The notes under the pieces were generated by a model that saw only the letters and a program-made list of their open reading frames with translations, searched no databases and was not told where the DNA came from. DNA of 64,000 nucleotides, taken from NCBI GenBank assembly GCA_002270565.1, contig NQMI01000007.1, forward strand, positions 620,001 to 684,000, read 5' to 3'. How positions within the stretch are numbered: the first letter of the stretch is position 1; each line of letters opens with the position of its first letter. The translations under genes were made by a program, and so were the position numbers. The stretch is from Stenocarpella maydis. Taxonomy: Eukaryota; Ascomycota; Sordariomycetes; Diaporthales; Diaporthaceae. Positions 21,346 through 32,742 of the stretch are shown piece after piece.

Positions 21346-23288
21346 TTATTCGGGTCTTGCCCTCGCAGTCGTCGACACCGTCGCGACCTTCTCGATATCG
21401 TGGTCTCCCGACTCCTCCCCTATAGCCTTGGGCTTATCGGTGAACCTCTCGAGATCGTTCATCGATTGCTCCGTATCGTTGTACCTGCTGTACAGCAGCC
21501 AGAAGATGATTCCAGCAAAGAAGCAAGAGATACACAGTCCAGTGTACATCCAGAGAAGCTTGGGGTCGACGGCCGTGGGCGAGAGGGCGATGGACAGGGC
21601 AGAGCCGAACGCGCTCATCAGGAGGAACAGCGACATGATAAAGGATTTCATGTTGGCTGGGGCCTTCGTGAAGGCATACTCCAGACCCGTGATGCTGGCG
21701 AAGATCTCAGAGAGGCCGATAAGCAGGTAGGCGGGAGCCTGGATGGCGACGTGGATGTTGTTGGGCGCGTAGGTGCCGTCCTCCTGCAGGGCAGCGGGGC
21801 ATGCGCCGGGTTGGTCATAGCAGGGGCCAGAGTTGTAGATCATCTTCTGGACGCCAGCAGCATACGCCATGGAGCCGGCGGCAAGCATGAAGCCCCAGAA
21901 GATCCGCGTGATGGGGAGCATCTTGAAGCCCAGTTTGTTCAGGCCGGGGTAGAGGAAGTAGTCGCAGATTGGGATAAAGATGATGATGGTGATGGGGTCC
22001 CAGTTCTGCATCAGGTCGTTCGGAATCCCGTGGAGGCTCATCTGGCCGGCCTGCGAGATGAAGTTGTTGAGCATCTGGCTGTAGACGACCCAGTAGATCG
22101 GGAAGAAAAGGAAGACCTTGCAGGCGACCAGTGCTCTCTTGACTTCCTCGACAAAAAGGGCATCCCAGGTGACCTTGTACTTGCGGCCGGTGCAGAGCTC
22201 CTCGTGGTATTCGGGCTTGGCGGCGTCGTAGTTACCCTTGTGCGTGAGAGCAATCCACATGATCTTGAATGCCTTGGGGATGATGCTGCCCTGGGGAGGC
22301 CGCAGCTTGTACTTGGATTTCCCAGCAACCAGCACCGCCATTCCGACGAGGAACATCAAGAATGGGAGGAGGTAGGCGGCCCAGAATCCGACGTGGGCCT
22401 CGAGCTCGGTGGTGGCGATGCTGGAAAGACTGCCGATGTTGATCATCATGTAGAAAATCATGTAGATTCTCTTGATGGTCGCCGCAGGATCCACAATGAC
22501 GCGCTCCCCGGACTTGAGAGTCTTGACGAAGGGCACCGTATTGTCGTACTGCTCCGCAATCAACGGCGACACGTTGGACTTGATACCCCCGGTGCCGAGA
22601 CCGATGACGATCATGGCGGTGATGAGACCGCCCAGAGCAGCGCCGTTCTCGATGGCGACGGGCAGGGAGGTCAGGAAGAGGATGAGGTTTCCGAAGATGT
22701 AGATGACGGCCGAGTAGAAGATGGTCCAGTATTTCCCAAGGTACTGATCACTGATAATGGCGCCAAGCACCGGGGTCACGTAGCACCAGAACTGGAAGAA
22801 ATTGGTCAGGCCTGGGTTGGGCTGGTCAGCGTCATGGCCGGAAACGAGGGCTCCGGATGTCGCCAGGAGCACGAACCTGTAGCTCCGCTCTGGCCCAGGC
22901 CGATGGCGCCGGGAAGGGTGTCGTGGGAACTGTTCTGAATGTAGTTTTGGAAGGGGCCGGAGAGACCATAATACGTGAACCGTTCGCAGAGCTCGATGAT
23001 GCAGACGAGGAAGGCCGACCACGGCAGCTTGTCGGAGACCATGCGCAGGTTCTGCTTCTCCTCGTCGGTGGGCTCGTCTCCATCCGCCGTCATAAAGCTT
23101 GCAGCATCCCCGGTGGAGAGAGCCTGCTGGTGGCCGACCGGCTCGATGCCGCCAGCCATGTCCTTCTTGTCATGGGTGCGAGGCTCAACTGCGGTAGCAT
23201 GAAGCCTGGAGTGTATTCATTAGCAACCGGACTCCATCGACGCTCGCATGCCTGCTACGTACTCGGCTGCGCTCGACTCGTGGTCCAT
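21346..23288 (-). CDS. PTR2: PTR2-type proton-coupled oligopeptide transporter
   Basis: Exons 23263-23288, 22877-23205 and 21346-22811 (minus strand) give 606 aa. The first exon is only 26 nt (start MDHESSAA) with a strong GTACGT donor; its in-phase join to ELHATAVEP is typical of fungal PTR2 N-termini. The POT signature ExxERFxYY is at residues 80-88 (ELCERFTYYG). Intron 2 restores ATGLTNFFQFWCYVTP. Later motifs include GTGGIKSNVSPLIAEQ and about 12 transmembrane helices, with a large extracellular loop rich in Cys/Pro (GPCYDQPGACP). The product imports di- and tripeptides across the plasma membrane using the proton gradient. The long cytosolic C-terminus carries charged residues (SMNDLERFTDKP). 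Start alternatives at 23159 would drop the first exon. Confidence 0.95.
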
Positions 23289-24760
23289 GGTGGGGAGCGC
23301 TGTACACGGCTATGCGCGGGAACCCAAGTTGACGAAGCCCGGGGGAGGGGGGGCGCGACCTGGCGGAAAGCTGGGGGAAGAAATCCAGCGCCAGGACGAG
23401 ATGCGAGTTTCCGGTGGCAGCAAAGGACATATATACTCCGTAGTCCAACCACGGCAACTCAGAGGACGGGCGGCTGTAGATCTAAAGGCCGGTAGGAACC
23501 GAAGTACAATAAAATATACAACGGGCCAGGTGGGCCCCTTTTATCGGTGGTCGATGTAATACTCGCGCATAAAATTTACCTCACACGGCCGTTCCGCGGG
23601 GATTTCTCGTCAGGGCACCGGATGGTCATGCCATTAGTGCCACGCAGGGCTTGGGGGAGGCGAACAGGCGAACAGGGCGAGTCCCTGGGACCCATGTATC
23701 CAATATGTCGGTCATGAGACACGGCCGTCCGGCTCCGACTGCGACTCAGCCAGACGCGCTTGTGCATCCCTAATGGGCAGGTGGGAAACAAGCTCGGGGA
23801 TGATCGCCCCTCAAAAAGATTGAACAGACTGCCTGATTGCTCGCTCTTCGACACCAGCTCATGCACGGGACACTATGTAGGTTGGTCCTCGGCGCCCCTA
23901 TCTCTCGCGCGGGATACATGACGACGAAAAAACGGACCGAGGCAGTGGAGCCAGCCCAGGAGCGGAAGCTTGCCGAGTTGGGGTCAGGCAGTTCAGGGCA
24001 GTCAAGGGAGGGGAGGGTAAAGATCCAGCACCTTGGGCCATATACGGAGAAGTGCCACCGCAACTTTGCGTATTTTACCCGGTCGTATGGGCGGGTTGTG
24101 CTGGTAAACACACTGCTATCCGCACAGCAGACGGGGCAGAACGGAGACACCGTCCCCTAATTCATGCGTATTCCATTTTGCTACGTGGTCTAGTGCATGT
24201 AAATACACTACACTGGTCCGCTGAAGGGTTTCGTGGCGATTCGGTGGGGCCTGGCGGCATTGACCAAAGCTTGATTGCTGGTGTTGGGGCCCATTGGGGA
24301 GGGATCGGATCTTGTGTTGAGCGCAGCTCGCCAAGTTTATCTTGCCACTTTGTCTTCTCCACACATGGGGCGAACACAAACCTGCAGTGCCTAGTCAGTG
24401 TACTTAACTATGTATGCTGGTGTGTAGTCGAGGCTACCGTGGCCCAACTGCAGCCCCGGAATACTTGGCCACACATGCGCCAGTGCAGGATTGCCTACCT
24501 GTTATCAACGGTAGCACCAGGCAGGCTGGCAGATGCCAGACAGCCACACCCTTCGGACCGCACCGAGACCAAGAGATCTGGCGTGCCTTGGCTCCAGAGA
24601 GCCGCATTCGACAGCTCGGCTGTGCGTGTACTATCGTGAGGGGCTCCACGCATGTGGGCCGCCTTGATCGCGTGCTCGCTCCTATGCCAATCTCGGTTGT
24701 ATTCGCCGCCGGCTTGCTGCACAGTCCCGACATTCAATCACCCGCCAGCAGCACCTCATC
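23289..24760. other. divergent intergenic 1.5 kb
   Basis: This lies between PTR2 (minus) and the methyltransferase gene (plus). The plus-strand frames at 23837-24160 and 24052-24639 lack motifs and are rejected. Confidence 0.55.
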
Positions 24761-25660
24761 ATGGACTCTTCATCGCAGACTTCAGCACGCAGCCCGAGGC
24801 TGAGGCCAAACCTGACTGGTGCGCAGGAGACGCTCCTTGCCGTTCTTCACGCGCGTGCACTGGACGCCAAGACCACCACACCCATCCTGGACGACCGATA
24901 CGCCGTGCATATCGTTGACCAGCTCGACTACGACTTCTCACGACTGCGCACAACCGGCTCCAAGGCAGCAGTGATTGCCCTGCGTGGGAGGTTTCTGGAT
25001 CGATGGACAGCCGACTTCATCCAACAGGCCCAACATAACGCCGAACCGGTCACGATCCTGCATCTCGCCGCGGGGCTGGATACCCGCGCGCTGAGGCTCC
25101 AGGAACACTGCAACAGGAACGGACCGATCGTCCGCTGGGTCGACGTCGACTTGCCGGATGTCATTGACGTGAGGCGCAGGCTTCGGCTGCCGGAGCCGGC
25201 TGGCGACAGTGTTCAGTACGGAATGTCTGGCGCTGATGTGACGGACGAGCTCTGGCTGCCGAAGCTGCAGCTGCCGCGCGACCGCAAGACGCTCGTCGTC
25301 TTCGAGGGCCTCTCCATGTATCTCCAGCCAGCCCAGGGCCGTATGCTTGTTGAGCAGCTGACGGGCTACTTTGTCAAGCCGGGAAACCAGCTGGTATTCG
25401 ACTGCTTCAACTGGTTCCCCCTGATGGTCCAGAGGCTCGAACCAATCGTTGCCAGAACAGGGTCTAGACTGTCGTGGGCCATCAACGACCCGAAGGAGCT
25501 TGAAGGGTGGCATTGTGGGCTACACTTGACCGGCGAGGTCCTGCCCGCAGACAATCCCGAGAATGTCAAACTGCCCGCCCTGTTGAGGTTGTTCTGCTGG
25601 ATAGTCTCATGGCTACCTGGCCTGCGAACCTCGGCCAGATACATGCGATACGAGTGGTGA
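24761..25660 (+). CDS. LCM/TcmP-type S-adenosylmethionine-dependent methyltransferase
   Basis: The intron-less frame gives 299 aa. The SAM-binding motif HLAAGLDTRALRL is at residues 101-113, followed by VDVDLPDVIDVRRRL (acidic loop) and FEGLSMYLQPAQ, which together define the leucine carboxyl methyltransferase fold (PF04072-like) also seen in TcmP O-methyltransferases. Sequence after the core lacks the C-terminal features of the true PP2A methyltransferase Ppm1, so an O-methyltransferase acting on a small molecule is more likely. No signal peptide. No polyketide synthase or NRPS is within the window, so membership of a metabolite cluster cannot be shown. The start codon directly follows a GC-rich leader and is the first Met in frame. 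Confidence 0.88.
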   Translation: MDSSSQTSARSPRLRPNLTGAQETLLAVLHARALDAKTTTPILDDRYAVHIVDQLDYDFSRLRTTGSKAAVIALRGRFLDRWTADFIQQAQHNAEPVTILHLAAGLDTRALRLQEHCNRNGPIVRWVDVDLPDVIDVRRRLRLPEPAGDSVQYGMSGADVTDELWLPKLQLPRDRKTLVVFEGLSMYLQPAQGRMLVEQLTGYFVKPGNQLVFDCFNWFPLMVQRLEPIVARTGSRLSWAINDPKELEGWHCGLHLTGEVLPADNPENVKLPALLRLFCWIVSWLPGLRTSARYMRYEW

Positions 25661-25996
25661 AGCGACCTGCCCCGCGGAAACCAGTCCATTATTAGACTAT
25701 TGGGACCTGCCCGAAGATTGATCCTTGACCTTTTAGACAAGCCCTCTCTTCTGTGTTCGACATACAAGACATGCCCCCATATCTAACCGCTTTGGATTCT
25801 AACTTCTGAAGACAAATTTCAATGTACGCTGTCCATGCCTGGCCACTTGGCCGCCCTGTTGAAGTCTAATATAAGCCGCCTCAGATGTGGCATCTGTCTT
25901 GTCAGATACCAACGAAGGAAACATGACACCTGCAGCGCTCAGTTCTATGCTGCATGCCAATGTTCTCCCACAAACATTCCCGGAACGCCCAACACC
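25661..25996. other. convergent intergenic region
   Basis: 336 nt between two converging genes; only 3' untranslated sequence is expected. Confidence 0.6.
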
Positions 25997-27908
25997 TCAC
26001 CATGCCATTAACCCACTTCTCTTCTTCGCAAGCGGGTACAGCAACAAAGCAGCCAGAGAAAGCCCCATGGCAATACTGATTCCGATCTGGATGACCTGCA
26101 GCAGGATGGGCATCGCGTCGAGCTGGAGCTCGCCAAGGGGGAACGCCTGGTTGTTCGCCGTGGTGTTGCGCACGATGGCGTCCGCCGTCTGCAGGCCCGC
26201 GGCCACGATGCCCGTGTTGGCCAGTCCCGACGGCACCTGCACGATCATGGCGGGGACCATACCCGCGGCGGCGAGGGCGAAGCCCTGGGACGCGCCCAGC
26301 CCGATGCGGCTCCTGCGGTTGTTCTTGGCCCCGCCGCCGAAGCCCCTGTCATATATCATGTGCTCTACCTGCCAGCCGAACTTGGAGTACAGGTTACCCA
26401 GGACCCCGATCACGAAGCCGCCCAAGGTGTGGGCGATGGTGAAGGACCCATGGAAGAGGTCGATTGATAGGAAGTTGACAAGGTAGCCCATGAAGGCGAT
26501 GAAAACCATACTACGTTCTTGAGAGTTAGCAACTCGGTCATGAGGGCCAGAGAGGAGTGGCAGACAGGCGGGGGGCTCCTTACGCTGGGATTTGCCTATA
26601 CTTTGCTCCGCTGATGATGGAAACCTGGATCGAAAAGAAAGGCACAAAGAACAGGTTCCACCGCCGGTCGATAAGGTTCTCACAGCGGGGGTTGCTGACG
26701 GCATCATAGTCCATGTAACCATACAGCGTCGAGCCGATGGCGATTCCGTAGGCTATCAGGAGTGAGTAGATGAGTGCGTACATCATCCTCGAGCCACCAG
26801 TGACAATATTCTTGGCCATGATCTCCAGCGCGGCGTTGGTCATCCAATAGCCAGGCATGATCAGGTTGATGGAGCACTGCGTCAGCGCCGAGTAGCAGAA
26901 GAGGCGGGTCCCGTCGGCACCCTTGATCGAGCCCAACATGCGGCCCAGGAAGGACATGATGATGGCGGCCGTGACCTCGAACATGAGCGCGTACAGCGGG
27001 TGCGCGGGCACGAACTTGAGCTGCATGATGCCCAGCAGGCTGCCGGTGATGAACGCGACGGGCAGGTCGATGAAGCGGGCCCGGTAGGCGAAGGGGGCGA
27101 TGCCGACGGCCGCGAAGCCGAAGATCATGATCATGAACCATATGTTGCGGCTGTCGTCGCGCCGCTCGATGTCGTCCAGCCGGGCGATGCCCTCGTGGAC
27201 GGAGATGCGCCCGTGTAGGACGTGCTTGTACACCTCGTGCGCGTCCAGCATCTTGCCGACGTGCGTGCCCGCCCCCTGGATCAGCTTCATCTCCGTTGGC
27301 TGGTACACCCCCTTGCCCTCCGGGTCGTCCTGGCTGTCAAAGGCGAGGATGATGTTGTCCGGGACGTAGAGCATGTATATCTCCGTGTCCAAGGCGCGGG
27401 CTGCCATCTGGATGTACGGCACGACCCTGTGCGTCGGCGAGCCGTAGACTAATGTAGCCTTGCACAGCTTGGTGATATAGCGGCGCCTGGTGGGTACATC
27501 GCATTGCTCCTCGGACATGGTGATGTAGACCTCGTCCTTTGGTTCGATTCCCATCTGCGGCGAGCCGTTTGTTGACGGCAAAGGATGAGCTGCTGCCATG
27601 TGTGCGGAATATCGATATGTTGGATAATTCGTCCTGCCGCTGGCGCCGCGGCGGTCGTACGGATCATTGCCGAACATGGAATTGCGTGGGCTCTCATACC
27701 ATCCGCTTTCCATTTGCGGTGCGCCATGGATGGTTGGGCTGTCGTTGAACGAGGAATGCCTGGTGACTGCTGGGGGCAGATGAGACGGCTCAGCCCCGGT
27801 GTCGACTGCCATTCCGACTCTCTTGTCCTCGTCTCTCGTCATGTCTTTGATAAGGAATTCTCTTACTCTGCGCACAAAGGCCTCGAGTCTGCTGGCTGAA
27901 GAGGGCAT
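25997..27908 (-). CDS. ThrE/Prm10-like membrane transporter (DUF1212 + DUF3815)
   Basis: Exons 26584-27908 and 25997-26510 (minus strand) join across a 73-nt intron (donor GTAAGG, acceptor CGTAG) to give 612 aa. About 150 polar N-terminal residues are followed by the soluble start of the ThrE domain (VPTRRRYITKLCKATLVYGS, HVGKMLDAHEVY) and then some ten transmembrane helices with FGFAAVGIAPFAYRA, GSLLGIMQLKFVP, NLIMPGYWMTNAALEI and GGFVIGVLGNLYSKF. The family covers bacterial threonine/serine exporters and yeast Prm10; in fungi its substrate is not established. The intron falls inside the second membrane half (AKYRQIPA|MVFIAFMG), and the join is in phase. The long N-terminus probably is cytosolic and may be phosphorylated. 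Confidence 0.92.
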
Positions 27909-30900
27909 GTGAAAATTGTACTGTCAACGTGTGGAATAGGATTTAGCAAGAAGGCTGGATGAGGCGTTGGGCATCTGTTATGAGGTTGAGCACGGAAGCC
28001 CGGGGGCGAACTGCACGTGGTGTTTTTGAAACTAGTCGAGTGGTATCCTCAGTTCCCGAGTAGAGCGGGCGCATGCGGAGACAGCGGGTAACCTTGGAAT
28101 TGCAATGTCGCAGCTAAGTCCCAGATGTATTGAGGCGGTAGGTCTCATGGGTCTTGGCAGGGGTTTATATACGTAGGTATTGATGGTTTGGCTCCGTAGG
28201 GTTCATCTCGATCCTCCTAAGGCTATTGGGAGCTGCCGGCGGCGTGGCAAGACTAATATGTGGCCGAGCTCGAAGCACTTGGCAGCCTTGCTTCTTAGAT
28301 ACCAAGACCTCAAATCTGCTGCGTGTGATGCCGCGGGATGTATACAGCCACTCGGAATTTCAAATTGGCGTGATCTTCTCAGTCGAACAGCAGAGGAAGT
28401 TTCTAGCGGCAACTAGGATCCACCGATTCATACTGAAAAGACGCATGCCATCCCCATCAACTTCAGCTTCATTGATGGCATGACATGCCGGATTGCACTG
28501 TGCCCGCTTTTTGGCTATGGCAGGCATGCATGCTTCAAGAGTTGGGAGGTAAAATTTCTCCCGACAAAAAGAACATTTCACTGGAGGAAGTAGAACAAAA
28601 TACCTGGTGTCACCGTCACATGCTTGTTCGTCTATTCTGGAGTCTGGACCACTGAGCCCGTGTTAGTAGCCTGTTGGAGTTGCAGTGATTGGCTTGTTTG
28701 TCTGCTGCAGTGAGCACAGGAATGCTCGTGTGTACGAGTCAGCATTGAGTACCACACACATGCTGGACGTCTCATCAGGAGCATGGAAACCGAGTCTTCG
28801 CGACCTTGCTCCAGCGTTTCGACAATCAGTGGAAGCTGCCGAAAGGCAGTACACCTCCGCATGCACGTCAACGAGTAGGCGGTCTTGACGCAAAATCTCC
28901 GTAATGCGGCCGCTTTTTGCCCTGGCAACCCTGCTGCCATCTCAACTTGGCCTTTCAGTGTCATCCCGTGTTCGTCCGTATCCGGAATGTAAAGCCATAT
29001 CGTGCAAGCGTGAAGAGGACTGAGGAGACTAAGCCGGTCCGGATTCAAGCCGGAATTGTGTATGTGATAGTTCCAACGATGGGCCTCGCCGATGGCATTC
29101 CCAACCTTCTCGCCGTGGCCGGGGAGTGGATTACCGGGGTTGAACTTTGACGGGTGCTAATCCTGCGTGATGATCACTTAAGGTTAACATCGTCTGCTTG
29201 GTTCCGGAGTTGTGGGAGCAGAGTGAAATGCTTGGATATGTCACATCAAAGTCAGATGGAGCGGCGGCCCCGCCCGCATCTCTTGGTTGTCTATCACATC
29301 TGCTTCCGGGCCGTGTTTCCCGTCACTCGATAGATCAGAGGACGTATCTGAGACTGAAATGGAACCGCAGGAAATCTGGGAGACGCCCATGCGCAGTACG
29401 CAGGCAAAGATTGCAACCGGCAACTTCGCCCGGCGGGCGTTGTTATGACTTGCACTGCAGTCCAAAGCTAGCCGGGCAATGGCCAAGCGCGTCGACATGA
29501 CATGCGATGGATTCATATCACTGGCGTACTGCTGAAACGCTTGGCAACTTGACTATCATAGATACCATAGAACAGGATGGAAAAATGATTAGAATTGGTA
29601 ATTGTTGATAAGTGTTAGTTCCTTCTCTTTGATCATGCCCAGCCGTTGAGTTGCTTCCAAATTTCGACTTGGCGGGCACAGATGTCGTGAACGAAATCCA
29701 GCCCGAGGCCTGGGATGACGAAACTGGGATGCTAAAGTCCTCGCTGCTCTGGCGGCAAATAGATGGGATTCATCTGATGAGCGGTTCCGGTGAAGTTGTG
29801 GGTGCAGCCACGACGGCGGAGCATCTTCTTGTGCATTCACGGTGCTTGACCGGGAGCTGACATGGACTCAACTGACACATTCTCCTCCAACCCTATGCAT
29901 CTTTTCATTAAAACTGTCTGATAACTCGGAGACCCTGGGGTTACGTCGATACACAACTTTTGGCCATCCAGATCCCTGTTAGGATCAAAAGTCACGAATC
30001 AGGAAAGGCTCAAACCTTAATATTAGTGTAAAGATAAAGATACCACGGGAGTACACCACAAGTGGACAATCCAAGACGATCTCCCGAGGGTCTCTACTGG
30101 ACGGGGCTTGGGAGGCCCAAGCACCATAGCATCATCACTTCAGGGTTACTGCGCCTCCGACGTGCGACCAAGGCCACTCTCGGGAATCACCTAGGTATCG
30201 ATGTATAACCACCCTATGATAATGGACTCGTGCCCACAGAATACGGAGAATTGTCGCAGTGATGATGGCTACATATCACTCTCACGGAGGCCATAAATTG
30301 CCTTAGCCTTACCGGGGATTAATATCGCCAGGCATTACGGACGGCCGCAACCCCTATGATCCATGCGGTCGCACCCGCCTGGCCCTATCATGAAACACTC
30401 CTAAGCAGCCACACACTTTGGCTGCAGCAAGATGGTGGTCGTGCGGCGAGGCGGCTTGATTCCCCTTGCATCTGCGAGACGTGAATTGCTACTAGTTGGC
30501 CGCCGCCAAGGCTCCGAGGCCAAGCTATATCGTCGTTTCCGAGCCCTACGGGCTGATCCCTACGTGCCCCGGGGGCATGCTCTTCCGAAGAACCCGACCC
30601 AAATCTAGTTAGGTTGTGGTTCGTCAAGGCCCTCAACTCAGCCGCCTCTTATCAGGCATGTGTCGCTCAAAGGCCCCGCCGGTGCTCACATGCCTCCGAC
30701 TTTCCTGGATCTACGCCGAGAATACGCATGAAGTTCTCGGCCGAGTGCGCGCCTCTTGGTTCGCCTGTGGTAAGTTGCCTAGCTTCATGCTTCACATCAG
30801 AGCTTCAGCATTGATGATCTACCCCGCCGATGGGCCGACCGCCGCCGGCGCGTTGAAAAACATCCTATCACCAACAGATGTTCCAGCCGAAGCATTCGGA

Positions 30901-31198
30901 GGGCTGTGTCTTCGTCCGGCCACAATGATGATCAGAGGTGCGTTACACTGTGAGTCAAGATATAATGAGGATGCAGATATGGTAAGAATAGGTTTTAATT
31001 CAGCACTTGCTGTCCGTAACGTCAAGCCACGGGCCCGTAGACCTGAAGGTCTATCTATACCCTCAGGACCCTCAGCCATTCCGTCGTCTATCGGGAACCA
31101 CCGCCAGCGATTGAGAACTTGATTGCGCTCTCACCATTTCTTGGGTGCCGGGACACCGTCAGTCACTATCGGAACCTGCACCGTTTAGCCTTGTAAAG
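27909..31198. other. 3.3-kb gene-poor region
   Basis: No gene is supported. Frames at 28632-29048 (minus), 29651-29860 (plus) and 30616-31122 (plus) have no motifs and no splice partners; the last has a long overlapping minus-strand frame, typical of chance in GC-rich DNA. A 9/10 match to the TACCTAGGTA palindrome occurs at 30188. Confidence 0.5.
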
Positions 31199-31832
31199 AT
31201 GGGGTTGAAACATGCTATCCACACCCTGGTCCGCCGAGATGCTTCCCCGGCCCACGAAGCCAAAGCGGGTCGAGCTGTAAAGTCCAACAACGAGTCCTTC
31301 AAGAGCATCAGGAACTTCGTCTATGTGTTTGTCCATCGTAACGACCCAGCTGAAGCCGAGGAGGACGGTACCGAGCATGAAGCGCTCACACCACGCGATC
31401 TCAGGCGCTTCCCTGGTGGATACCAGCTAGGTGAGCATCGTCTTAGCCACACCAACGAATTCCAAGTGCTCCCTTTGGCTGGCATTGCGCCCTCACTGTA
31501 CAATTCAGTCCCAGCACACGATCTTCCCACTGTTTCATTAATGGCCCGTCTTGTATAGCTGTCAAGTACATCCATCGCTTGATGCTCTTTGAGACTAGTG
31601 AAGTACAACAACAGAAAGATCGGTTTAACTACTGCTGACACTCTACAACGCTCCTGATTTAGTAGATTGTGGCAATGACGACGAAACTCGACCTGTGTCT
31701 CAGCCGGGTGGCAGTGCATCTGCATTCAGACGTGGAAACAAGGTCAAGGAGAGATATTTATGGGAAGCTCCTGATGAAGGACATGAGCTGCATGAACGGG
31801 CCAGAGAGCGGAAGAAGTCGATTTCCTGGTGA
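31199..31832 (+). CDS. two-exon protein of unknown function, charged
   Basis: Exons 31199-31430 and 31666-31832 join in phase across a 235-nt intron (donor GTGAGC, branch GCTGAC, acceptor TTTAGTAG) to give 132 aa. Exon 1 reads MGLKHAIHTLVRR... and contains FVYVFVHRNDPAE and LTPRDLRRFPGGYQL; exon 2 begins DCGNDDETRP and ends with a strongly charged helix (APDEGHELHERARERKK). There is no signal peptide, Cys pattern or membrane segment. I do not recognise the family. The clean phase match and amino-acid composition of exon 2, which is not the longest frame in its region, are the main evidence. The neighbouring MFS gene converges on it with 0.9 kb between. Confidence 0.6.
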
Positions 31833-32742
31833 TAACGTTGGAGTCATGAGACCCATGTTGTAGAATTCATGAACTTGTCCGCGGCGGCCGCTGACCGGCC
31901 AGAAGATAACTACCTAGTCAACTCAACCAGTCAGTCCTACTCCATGACGCAGAGGCTTAACCTAACCCGTGTTCCGCCGTGTACGAAGCACACCCACCTA
32001 GGTATTACCTTCCAATTCAGTCCTCCGAGTATAATGTAGATGAGGCGTGTCTTTGTACAACTTGGAACATGCTCCCCATGTGATGGTCCAGCTCAAGTCC
32101 CGCGATTTCAAATTTTCGATGGGGCGTCGGCAGCAGCGTTGCCAGGGACGACTAGAATGAACCACAAGACTAGAACCTTCAACCGATGTTACCTACATAA
32201 TGATGTGAGTCGTGACTGAAGCGCACTTGTTAATATGCACTCCACACATACATTACAAGCTGAGTGTCTATTCTAGATTGGATGCGCAAGCCCCTTTGCT
32301 GTTCCTGCTCTTCGAGACGCAAGTGGATCAAGAGATCAGGAGTACGCAACTTAATCTAGGCGCTGACAATTACCAAAACTCTGCAATCAGCTCTCGCACA
32401 ACACGCCAATGCTTGGCTGTTCCATGCTGAGATCGGCTACCTAGTCTTCGGTCTGTTGGACTGTCAATTGATGGAAAATATGGCTGCATTGTACCCAATT
32501 CCGGCCGTGCTGATATGTACCTAACTAACCCTAGGTCTGGTACCACGTTCCCTAGTTGATTGGCTCCTATGGAACAAAAAAAAGGTAAAACAGGGAGTGA
32601 GCTGAAACTTCGTTCAGAAATATTGTGTCGGGCGTCATAGCAGTCGAGTTACACGGCATGGAAACTGCGACGATACACTTGGCACATAGTACCTTGGTAT
32701 GTACCTAGGTATGTGGACCGTCGGACTGGAGTTTAAATTTTC
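31833..32742. other. convergent intergenic 0.9 kb
   Basis: No gene seen. TACCTAGGTA occurs exactly at 32702-32711, 32 nt beyond the MFS stop codon, and in 9/10 form at 31995. Confidence 0.55.

Noticed and set aside
21400..22938. 512-codon plus-strand frame opposite PTR2
   Set aside because: It is the antisense shadow of the transporter; its composition is Asp/Gly/Val-rich with no motif.
27541..27560. tRNA T-loop-like GGTTCGATTCCC
   Set aside because: Lies inside the ThrE-like coding exon and no cloverleaf can be drawn around it.
30616..31122. 168-codon plus-strand frame
   Set aside because: Protein-like in places but without motif or splice partner and overlapped on the minus strand; not enough support.
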